From Mesostigma viride (Eukaryota > Streptophyta > Mesostigmatophyceae > Mesostigmatales > Mesostigmataceae), in contig RPFO01000050.1 of assembly GCA_009746045.1 (NCBI GenBank), positions 2,973,216 through 3,037,215 on the forward strand: a stretch of 64,000 nt of DNA. Reading direction: 5' to 3'. Below, piece by piece: positions 1-8,730 of the stretch (position 1 is its first letter; the number at the start of each line of letters is the position of its first letter). The notes below the pieces were generated by a model. That model made no database searches, was not told the origin of the DNA, and was given only the letters and a program-made list of their open reading frames with translations. Both the position numbers and the translations under genes were made by a program.

Positions 1-1362
1 ACGGTACCAGCGCCACGCTCCGCGGTACTGGACATGTTTGGTGGCGGCAGCAGTAAAGCAAGCCAGCCCGGTGTCGGCGGTATCAAGGCAAGTGGGTCTG
101 GTGGCGGCGGCAGTATCAAGACGGCCACGGTCCCACAGAAGCGCCTCTCAAGCCATGTGGATGGGAGCGGCCATGATGACGATGATGCTGTGGATTTGAG
201 CAGCCCGATGCGAGCGGATCCGGATGCCGGCATTGAACACTCCGCCGCCACCAAGGGCACCGCTGTCCACCAAGCCAAACCATCTCAAGCGCCGCCCATT
301 GCCCGGAGGTCCCCCGCCAAGAAAGCAGCCACAAGCGCTACATCTACCGCAAACACCTGGACAGCTGCCAAGAAAGCAGCCGTGGCTGGGACAACCGGGG
401 CGGCAGCGGCGGCTGCTGCTCCTGCTGCTGCTGCCACGGGTGGCGGCTCCAAGCCCGGCCATGGCCCGGCCATGGTGCTGATGAGCGCGTTCGCCAGCTG
501 TTATGGGTACGGTGCACGCGGGTGCGCGGGGGGGTCCTCTAGCTCGCCAGAAGCGGCCACTGTCCGGCCCGACATGCACAAGGGCCTCCCTTCCTCCCCC
601 CTAACGAGAGGCCCCGCGGCGGAGCGGGCGGGTGCTCGGCGACAACACGTTGCGGATTATGGTTGGGTTGCGAGGGAGGAGGAAGGGTGTGATCTGGGCA
701 GGGAGGACGTGGGGGATTGCGTCACAGGGCGTCCCGATGACCTTGACGAACCCAGCTCGGCGCACCCACCAATGACCTCAACGCATCCACAGCAGATAGA
801 CGGTGGCGACCATTCACGTGACTTTGACGGTGACAATCAACAGGATCATACATATGGGGATGACGATGATGGGGATGACCCTGCGCGCAGATTGCAGGAT
901 GTTAGCGCGGCAGGAATTTATCGCTCAGGGCAGCTGTATCCCGGCTCTCACCCACACCTTCAACCCCAGCCCCGCCCCCACCACCACCCGCAGCAAGCTC
1001 CACCCCTTGCCGACCCTAGTACGGGTCCTGTGCTCGCATCCGGCACGGCTCAGCAAGCTTTGTTTAGCGCTGCCAAGCCGCCGTGCTCTTCCTCGCCGTC
1101 GCCTCGGAAGCTGCGTCGGCTGGCCCAGCAGCGCTCTGATCACTGTGCCGCTGACTGCTACAGTGCACCTCCGGAGCAGCCGAGTGGTCGCCATGATGTT
1201 CGGGGAGGTGACATCGGCGGAATTGGTGGGGATGGTGGCAGAAGTGGTGGGGATGGTGGTGGCGATGGGGATGGGGCAACAATGGTTGAGGAGGGTGGGA
1301 GCGGCCTCACGTTGCGGCGGCAGCTGGCGCCGTCTCCTCGGAAAAAGCGCGCGACTCCCCAG
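1..1362 (+). CDS. Low-complexity nuclear-type protein, exon open at the window's left edge
   Basis: The frame is open from base 1; the first ATG is at 34, but the exon probably continues upstream of the window. The translation is disordered: Gly/Ser runs, an Ala-rich stretch with AKK repeats (about residues 90-140), an acidic DDDD patch, His/Pro-rich and Gly/Asp-rich segments, and a basic end (RKKRATPQ). I recognise no domain. The reading meets a stop just after a consensus-like splice donor (CCCCAG|GTATGAG), so the exon most likely ends in phase 0 at 1,362. A phase-0 acceptor (TTGATTTTAG) precedes the open frame at 1,691. Composition suggests a nuclear or chromatin-associated protein; that is inference from composition only. 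Confidence 0.45.
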
Positions 1363-1690
1363 GTATGAGATAGTTCTATTTTTATCTCATTACTTTTTGG
1401 GTATGTGGGATAGCCAATGCCGTGACCCTGTGACAAACAAAAAAAAATTAATGCGCCCACTGCTACAGATTCCCTGGGCTGCTTTCTGCAAATCGCCAAA
1501 CCATATGATTGACTTAAGCGGGTACTACTACATGATTTCGATCAGCCACGTGACCGCTCCATTTGCAGGGTGCGGGCACTTAATTTGAGTGCATGATCTA
1601 AACTGGCGATCTCTTACTGGGCAGCTATCAAGTTGATTACTGCGGTTGATGCCATGGCAGTAATAGTTGTAGCATAAGTATTGATTTTAG

Positions 1691-2773
1691 GTGTATTTGC
1701 CGGCTGGTCTATCTGAAAACTTATCCACCTGTCCACCTGCATTCATGCTCACCCGCCCAACCACCTATTTGCCCAACTACCCGCCTGCCCACCTATTTGC
1801 CCAACTACCCGCCTGCCCACCTATTTGCCCAACTACCCGCCTGCCCACCTATTTGCCCAACTACCCGCCTGCCCACCTATTTGCCCAACTACCCGCCTGC
1901 CCACCTATTTGCCCAACTACCCGCCTGCCCACCTATTTGCCCAACTACCCGCCTGCCCACCTATTTGCCCAACTACCCGCCTGCCCACCTATTTGCCCAA
2001 CTACCCGCATACCCACCTATTTGCCCAACTACCCGCATGCCCACCTATTTGCCCAACTACCCGCATGCCCACCTATTTGCCCAACTACCCGCATGCCCAC
2101 CCACCAACCCGCTAAGATCCGCCAATGTCCTTGCCCTGGCTTTCAACTGAACGTGGAGACAAGTCATTGTGTGGTTCGGTTTCCTGTTCCTATCTCCTGG
2201 TCGCCACAGCTGGACGTAACAAACATGGCTGCTAGGTTCACCAGCAGTGCCCAGGATCTACCAGGGGATTCCGCTTTGCAAGGCTACCACTTTTCGACCC
2301 GATTACAGGACGCAGCTGGTCACCACCAGCCTTGCTTGTCTGGTCCGCGCAATGATGCTTGCCAGACACCAATTATGCTGGCCACGAATCCTTTCTCCGT
2401 GCCCATGGCGTACAACCTCGACTCCCACCGGCCGCAGCCGACCCACAGCCATGCGGGTGATAGAAGTAGTGATCCCGGGGGCGACCTTGTGGCCGACGGT
2501 GAGGAGGAAAACAAATGGGATGAAACCGTGGAAAAGTACACCGTGACGACCGCAAGAGCCGCTGATGATGTGGGTGTGACGTTTGAGGAACTTGCTGGCA
2601 GCAGTCACACACGCAAGGTGGCCACCAGTGGGCAGATTATTGGGAAGCCGAAGTCGCGGGGGGCTCCAGGCTCAACAGGAGGGGCTAGGGCAACCACCAA
2701 GAAGACGGCAACTGGTATCAAGTTTACGGGGATTAGTTCGATACGGCACTATTTCAAACCCAAGTCAGGGTAG
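1691..2773 (+). CDS. Probable 3' exon of the same gene, C-terminus with a PIP-box-like motif
   Basis: The frame opens right after an AG acceptor at 1,690, in phase 0 with the preceding exon, and runs to a stop at 2,771-2,773. Its first part crosses the 28-bp minisatellite, which has no stop in any forward frame, so openness there proves little. The true exon may start nearer 2,150. The last 180 residues look more protein-like: an acidic stretch (DGEEENKWDE), then a Lys/Thr/Gly-rich tail ending in SIRHYFKPKSG. That tail resembles the PCNA-interacting pattern (hydrophobic-x-x-aromatic-aromatic, then basic), but the usual first Gln is absent. The function is unknown; a nuclear DNA-associated role is only a guess. 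Confidence 0.4.
   Translation: MYLPAGLSENLSTCPPAFMLTRPTTYLPNYPPAHLFAQLPACPPICPTTRLPTYLPNYPPAHLFAQLPACPPICPTTRLPTYLPNYPPAHLFAQLPACPPICPTTRIPTYLPNYPHAHLFAQLPACPPICPTTRMPTHQPAKIRQCPCPGFQLNVETSHCVVRFPVPISWSPQLDVTNMAARFTSSAQDLPGDSALQGYHFSTRLQDAAGHHQPCLSGPRNDACQTPIMLATNPFSVPMAYNLDSHRPQPTHSHAGDRSSDPGGDLVADGEEENKWDETVEKYTVTTARAADDVGVTFEELAGSSHTRKVATSGQIIGKPKSRGAPGSTGGARATTKKTATGIKFTGISSIRHYFKPKSG
1757..2104 (+). repeat. 28-bp minisatellite, about 12 copies
   Basis: The unit CCAACTACCCGCCTGCCCAC + CTATTTGC repeats head to tail about 12 times. The last four copies carry the CGCAT variant instead of CGCCT. The unit is not a multiple of three, so all frames read through it as Pro/Tyr/Leu-rich peptide. 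It may be intronic. Confidence 0.9.
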
Positions 2774-3822
2774 GCCATATTGTCATGTATGTGTGCAGGG
2801 GCAGTCGTGCTGATATCCCACTTTTTGCGTATACCTTGTTTTCCTTATATCGTGGGGCTGTGATAGACCCTGACAACCTAAGTAAAGATGTACTTGCGTG
2901 CCATGTTCAGAGGATGCACGGAGTACTATGTAGTTATCAAGAAGACAACCAGAGTTATGCTTATTTCATTATTATAACACAAAATTTAAAAGCAAAGATC
3001 ATCTTGCCAACCCAGGTACTTCTTTTTTGGGCAAAGTGACCCTAACTCTTGAGAAAGCAAGTCTAGGGAAATATAGTAAAATTTCAGTAGTGTAGACTAG
3101 TCAGGCTTAGCTTAGCTAGCATGTGGACAGGCTTGGCACGCCTATGCATGCATCGGCACATGCGCCTACGATGGGACTCCCCCATAATGATGCATTAAGA
3201 ATTTAGCTCCAAGCTTTGCCTATGCAGAGAGCCACTCTCTGCTGAGGCGCCATTAATTAATTAATTAATTAATTAATTAATTAATTAATTAATTAGACTC
3301 GTGCTCCCGTTGGGGAGTCACGGAGCATTAACCCCGATGGATGGATGGATGGGTGCAAACAGTCCTACCGGTCTAATCTATCTACATCAGCTACCTACAA
3401 CATCTATCTAACAGCATCACTAACTACAACATCTATCTATACAGCATCACGCTACCCTAGGGGAGCTGTCTGGCGTGCCTCCCGCGGGTTTGCACACGCG
3501 GGCGCTTCCCCACGGGGGGGGGCTCGTTGTCCTCTATGACCTGGGCCCACTTGCCGGCCTTGTCCATCATCTTCTTCCATGCAAATCACAAATTGAGACG
3601 CCATGCCCTAGCTCATTGTTTAGCCATGCTGATCTTCCACCCTATCAAGTAGACATGAACCCTACGTCCGCACCTAGCTGTTGGAATGATGCATAGTGGT
3701 GCAGGTGCACTTTGTGCACCCGGAGCAGGTGTAGTTGACGCCCTACCCTTGCAGGAAGTATATCGACGCGTCTTTCTACGATGCACATGCTGATATAATT
3801 TTCCGAAGCTATTACGCAATAT
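2774..3822. other. Gene-free stretch with dispersed repeat fragments
   Basis: I see no supportable gene. The stretch holds an (AATT)n microsatellite at about 3,252-3,295. Two segments recur inverted inside the MULE further right: 3,180-3,250 resembles the reverse complement of 17,575-17,645, and 3,683-3,740 that of 17,406-17,460. Short GATG and CATCTATCTA runs lie at 3,335-3,440. Confidence 0.6.
3252..3295. repeat. (AATT)n microsatellite
   Basis: A pure tetranucleotide run of about 11 units. The same run type appears at 17,290, 19,050 and 19,210, each next to related flanking sequence, so it seems to be a resident part of a dispersed repeat family. Confidence 0.9.
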
Positions 3823-4966
3823 ATGACGAAACGCAACACGTCCTCGACGCAACGCAGCCTGGCGGCTGCGCTCGGCAATGTAAATACGTCTGCAGCTCCG
3901 GCTGCAGCTTCGCCATCAAGGCCGGAAGGCCGTGGTGACACTAGTCGCGCACTGGTGCTCGCCTCGAACCCTCCCGAGCTTTCCTCGCCCTCTGCCTCGC
4001 CTGACCCAAAGCGCAGTCGCCCAGGCGAACCTGGCTGGTCTGAGCGTGATTTTGACGTTGATCAGCTCTTTGCCGAATTCGACGTCAACAAGCCTGCCTT
4101 TTCGCATTGCCATCCATCAAAATACTGGAGCGCTCGTGTTTTACGGGTCCCACGCCTCATTGCTGGCCCTGTGCCTAGCTGCAATTCCATTCCAGAACCC
4201 ACCTTTTCCACAATGGAGCTGACGGCAAGTTTTCCAACATGCAGCGCATCTGACGCCCCTTCTTCGGCCAACATGGCCGGCTGGTCTCGCCCCCGCCTTC
4301 AGCTCGCAGCTCTCTTTACCCTCACTAAGCGCTCGTCCGCGGACCTCCTGCAACCTGCCCCCATTACCGAATCCACGTACCTTCCTCCGCCACCTCCACG
4401 ACGCCCTCTCACAGCACGTGACGCCCCTTGCTGCAGATGTGGCAGCTGTGGGGCGCACGGCTGGCTGCTGAGCTCCCCACCATCCCCACCGCCACCGCCG
4501 GCCACCCTCCTCGCGGCCTCCCCCCCCCCCCCCTCCGCCTCCACCGACTCCATCACCGCGCCCAGCTCCGCGACATTGACCAGCGTCTTAAGGACAATGC
4601 CATCGCTATCGAGGTCCTGCAGAACACCGCAGGCCTAGCTCACCGCCCAGGCGGTGAAGGATCGACATTGCCGCCAAGCCAGCCCCTGCGCTGGCCTGGC
4701 CGGCGATGCTCCTCCCATCACGACCTGGGTTGCATCGTCAAAAGCCAACCCTGCTGAAGTCGCCGCCGTTGGGACCATGCAGCTGCCTGCAAGCCTCGAG
4801 GCTGAAAGGGCCGCCCGCATTGTTGCTTTGCAGGCCCAAATGCAGGCCCAAATCGACGCAATCAATGCGCAGTTTGACAAGCAGATGAGCGCCGTGCCGG
4901 CACCCACTGTCGTGGCCATGCCACCACCACCACTGCCAGGCTGTCCATCTGCCCCCGTGCTGGAAC
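3823..4966 (+). CDS. Uncertain gene, 5' exon block (Pro/Ser-rich, then coiled-coil-like)
   Basis: An ATG at 3,823 opens a Ser/Ala/Pro-rich frame (an SRPGEPGWSERDFDVDQLF stretch near residue 65) that looks coding for about 95 residues. Protein-like sequence then moves to other frames: QLRDIDQRLKDNAIAIEVLQ around 4,560-4,620, and an Ala/Gln-rich helix (ARIVALQAQMQAQIDAINAQ) around 4,810-4,880. A good donor (CTGGAAC|GTAAGT) ends the block at 4,966. The frame changes imply unseen introns, decay or base errors. No family is recognised. The disordered-plus-coiled-coil layout recalls the plus-strand gene at 59,737-62,075, but I see no sequence identity to it. Confidence 0.3.
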
Positions 4967-5180
4967 GTAAGTTCCCTTTTTTCCCCCTTTGGTATACGGG
5001 CCTTACTGTTGCTTCATGGAAACTTACAAGGTATCAATTTGCCTGTATTTACCCTTCAACTTTGTGCATTATCTTTATGAAGTCCTACACGTGTCTTTTG
5101 TGTATATTGGTTTTCTTTGTGTTTCATTCAAGCTGACTTTTGACTTCTTTAATTGCATGTGTCTTTCCTTTTTCATCCAG

Positions 5181-5523
5181 CCGTGGACCTGGCTGGGACA
5201 TTGACACCGGTGCGCTGGCGCCTGAACAGGTTCCTCTGGTGCCCATCCTGGCACCTGAACCAGGTCTACATGTGAAGCCCCACTATTCGAAGAATTTATC
5301 GCTTCTGCTCGCATATGAGTCTCCATGTATCGATTCAAAGGCCCTGCCCCAGCCCGGCCTGCCGGGTGGATGCATCAGAAGCCCGGTCATTTGAAGCCCG
5401 GCCCAGCCCTGGAATCCATGCTGGTGGCCGGTTGTGCGCCCACTCCGGTGGCTGCTCGTGATGGAGCTGTGACGCTGTTTCCGGTGGTCATCTCTACTTC
5501 GCCCGTGCAGCAGGCCATTCCCT
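5181..5523 (+). CDS. Uncertain gene, middle exon
   Basis: This block is bounded by a good acceptor (TTTTTCATCCAG, ending 5,180) and a good donor (CCCT|GTAAGT, starting 5,524). The last part reads PALESMLVAGCAPTPVAARD and onward in the frame that ends in phase 1, matching the next exon. The first part is convincing only in a different frame (GALAPEQVPLVPILAPEPG). It is therefore either two exons or a frame-damaged one. No domain is seen. Confidence 0.35.
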
Positions 5524-5554
5524 GTAAGTAATATCAGATCACCTCCAATCTGGG

Positions 5555-6291
5555 TTGTTTTATTCTTGTCTCTTTTTGCATTGGCCAGCATACATGTATT
5601 TTACTTAGCAAGTATCTCAGTTTCTGCACTGACTATGCACTCTAATCTTCTTTTCGCTCAACCTTATTAAGACCTTGCTATGTTCGTTTGCCACCATAGC
5701 ATACATAACCCCCATTCACGAGCAGCTTCCCCGTTTCCCATTTAATTGTAAATGCATTCCCTGTTTGTTTATATGATCCCATCAAAGTCTCTCTTTTGCA
5801 ATTGATGTGTGCAGTGCCTTCGCAGGCTACTTCAAAGAGGAAGGGCATGACACCAGCAAAAGTTTCCAAGGCCCGGCGCGGATCAACAGAGACCAAGTCC
5901 CCATCTGCAACAAAGGATCCAGTCCTGCCATCGCCGCAGCCTCTAGAAGAGAACATTGCCATCCTTCCATGCAGCCGCCAACAGCACCTAAGACACGTGC
6001 TCAGTGCCCACCACCTTCAGATCTAGGGTTGATGCACTACATCAAGCAGGTGCTCCCTCAGGCCACCGTGTTGCCTCTTCCAACAAAGGTGACAACGACC
6101 ACCGTACCGGTTGGCACCATCATAGCTCAAAAATGGTTGTTGAAGGCGCGCAAGCTGCTGAGATTGGGGGATGAGTTGGTGTGGGATGTAGGCCGCATTG
6201 CTATGGTCAAGCCACAGTTGTACAAGCCAACGCTTATACTTTTTATGCGCAAACCTTTTAGCTAAGGTTAACGCATATTCTTACATCCTGC
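5555..6291 (+). repeat. Inverted duplication, left arm (737 bp)
   Basis: The reverse complement of this segment is found at 6,292-6,920 joined to 8,623-8,730, with a few base differences near the centre and elsewhere. The arms meet with no spacer: the centre reads ACATCCTGC/GCAGGATGT at 6,291/6,292. Outside the transposon insert the two arms have equal length. This arm retains an uninterrupted TTAA at 5,667-5,670, where the other arm holds an element. Confidence 0.9.
5815..6024 (+). CDS. Uncertain gene, 3' exon (basic tail)
   Basis: An acceptor (TTGATGTGTGCAG) precedes 5,815. In phase 1 with the donor at 5,524, the frame gives a basic nuclear-type stretch (SKRKGMTPAKVSKARRGSTE) and stops at about 6,024. 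A second frame over 5,960-6,220 also looks protein-like (LMHYIKQVLPQATVLPLPTK), so the gene may change frame or have another intron. Both arms of the inverted duplication carry the same frame change, so it predates the duplication and is unlikely to be a random base error. Confidence 0.35.
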
Positions 6292-6321
6292 GCAGGATGT
6301 AAGAATATGCGTTAACCTTAG

Positions 6322-6768
6322 CTAAAAGGTTTCCGCATAAAAAGTATAAGCAGTAGCTTGTACAACGTACTGTGGCTTGACCATAGCAATGCGGCCTACA
6401 TCCCACACCAACTCATCCCCCAATCTCAGCAGCTTGCGCGCCTTCAGCAACCATTTTTGAGCTATGATGGTGCCAACCGGTACGGTGGTCGTTGTCACCT
6501 TTGTTGGAAGAGGCAACACGGTGGCCTGAGGGAGCACCTGCTTGATGTAGTGCATCAACCCTAGATCTGAAGGTGGTGGGCACTGAGCACGTGTCTTAGG
6601 TGCTGTTGGCGGCTGCATGGAAGGATGGCAATGTTCTCTTCTAGAGGCTGCGGCGATGGCAGGACTGGATCCTTTGTTGCAGATGGGGACTTGGTCTCTG
6701 TTGATCCGCGCCGGGCCTTGGAAACTTTTGCTGGTCTCATGCCCTTCCTCTTTGAAGTAGCCTGCGAA
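6322..6768 (-). pseudogene. Inverted duplicate of the 3' exon at 5,815
   Basis: This minus-strand copy of the exon carries the same acceptor context and the same basic SKRKGM stretch, and it lacks the upstream exons. It cannot make the gene's full product and is best seen as a duplicated fragment. Confidence 0.6.
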
Positions 6769-6920
6769 GGCACTGCACACATCAATTGCAAAAGAGAGAC
6801 TTTGATGGGATCATATAAACAAACAGGGAATGCATTTACAATTAAATGGGAAACGGGGAAGCTGCTCGTGAATGGGGGTTATGTATGCTATGGTGGCAAA
6901 CGAACATAGCAAGGTCTTAA

Positions 6921-8618
6921 CCCCTAAATGGGCGGAAATGCTGCCGATAAATCGGCAGTAACTCACCTATTTTGTAAACCAGCCCCTGTACAACCTAGCA
7001 ATATCCAATGGCTGTCCTTGGGGGGCAAGCATGTCCATGAGTTGCCCTAAGCCGTGATATATCACAACCTCACATATATTCATCGTAGGCCATGTATAAC
7101 TGCCGTCAAAGTCAGGGGGGTCAAGACGAGCGTTTTCATTTTTGGTAGAATGTGCATTTTGAATTATGTTGTAAGAGCTAGGCACCTACCACTTCAGGGA
7201 TGATAAACAATTAGTTGCTGAACAGTTTGAGCCATTGGGGTCATCATTTGGGTGGGTATACCAGCAGTTACACCAGTACAGCCCATAGGAGTACCGTTGG
7301 TAAAAAGCAACCAAGGGGGTAGGAGTGGGCATACTACCTACTAATACCTACTAATATGGCCCCCAACCATGCCACACAATACATTTCCCTTCCACAATGA
7401 TGGGGAAACATAACTGCATCATCACACTGCCCTTACATGGCACCTATGTGCAGGTGCCACCTTGTCCATGCACGTAGGTAACGTGGTACGGATACCCTAC
7501 GCAAGGCATGCATTCTAGGAGGCAGCCACCAACAAACTAGTGATTTTAAGCCTATTTCAGTTTGCCCTAGCAAGGATAAACTAGGCCTAAGCTGCTATAG
7601 CTTGCCAGGTGATGGCCAGCACACCTGGTGGCACATGCTGACAATGGGAAGCTTCTACTCACCGGTTACATGCTTGATGATGCCACAGAGACCAGCCAAC
7701 TGCCTCACACTCATGCAATATGTGTGTGGGAAATGTATAACAAACATATATGGAGGTATTCAAACCCATACAGCCTCTAAAACTTATCACCATCACCCTG
7801 TGGCAGGTCAACTGACTGAGGGAAGCATCTAAGAAGGGTGTTTTAGAAAGGGGCCAGGCCAGGGTCAAGAAAGAGCATGAATAATGCAAAAAGAATGTGC
7901 TACACAAGCTAGAACGTATATATAAATGTCAAACATCGATAGGAAAACGATGCTTAAGCTTTACCAGGCATGGATGGCGTTACCTTGGCCCAGGCGGTGG
8001 CCGCAAAATGGCGCATTTCGGCACACCAAAGTTGTGCAGCATGGTCGCTGGATTCGGCGATTTCTGGCCACCCTTGCACGTTTACGACTACAAATCATCA
8101 TAAAAAGTACAAAGAAACCAATATGTCCTTTAAAATACGCCGGAAAGGTATTGCTGTCAACGTTTCTATCGTCCGGCCTGATCGCAGGTTTTTCCAGCAA
8201 GAACGCCGCCGACACCTATCAAATGGCATTCCCGGGAACCAAAAATTGGCCTGTATGATCTTTAGGACGTATAAAATCAATATCCTAAGTTTGGCCAGAA
8301 AATTCGAACGCAAACGTAAATGCCATGCGTGGGCGCAAGCCGCCATGGCCAGGTCGTCGTTTTCCGGAATGCACGTTGTACGTGAAAAAGTACCCTGACC
8401 CCTTGTACTTTGACCGGCCAGAACACCTCTGTAACTTTGTCAAAATATAGCAAACCCTAGTATCATGTTCTGGAGAAACTTATAAACTTTCATTCTTCTC
8501 AGCTAAACGTTTCCTAATTCCCAATGGTATTCTCGCAAACTGGTCCCCCGAGTAGGTGCCGACAAATCGGCTGTAAGTCACTTTTTGGCGGAAAATCGGC
8601 AGCAAGACCATTTAGGGG
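6921..8618. mobile_element. Non-autonomous piggyBac-like element (1,698 bp, TTAA target duplication)
   Basis: The element starts CCCCTAAATGG and ends CCATTTAGGGG, flanked on both sides by TTAA (6,917-6,920 and 8,619-8,622). The paralogous arm at 5,667-5,670 has the same flanks around a single TTAA, which is the empty site. TTAA duplication with C-rich terminal inverted repeats is the hallmark of piggyBac transposons. Subterminal sequences also pair: CTGCCGATAAATCGGCAG at the left and GCCGACAAATCGGC plus AAATCGGCAG at the right. The inside has no long ORF (the best is 142 aa, not transposase-like), so it would depend on a transposase made elsewhere. Confidence 0.85.
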
Positions 8619-8730
8619 TTAATAAGGTTGAGCGAAACGAAGATTAGAGTGCATAGTCAGTGCAGAAACTGAGATACTTGCTAAGTAAAATACATGTATG
8701 CCAATGCAAAAAGAGACAAGAATAAAACAA

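Larger units (their letters stand above)
6292..8730 (-). repeat. Inverted duplication, right arm, split by a transposon
   Basis: This is the mirror of 5,555-6,291, made of 6,292-6,920 and 8,623-8,730 around an inserted element. Its far end (AATAAAACAA, about 8,730) is exactly where the 11-bp array begins. Differences from the left arm (for example GGCATGACACC against GGCATGAGACC, and several bases near 6,225/6,355) show that it is not a plain read-through artefact. Confidence 0.9.

Noticed and set aside
5555-8730. Fold-back sequencing artefact as the explanation of the palindrome
   Set aside because: The arms differ at several bases and only one carries a transposon with target duplication. 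Not fully excluded without spanning reads.
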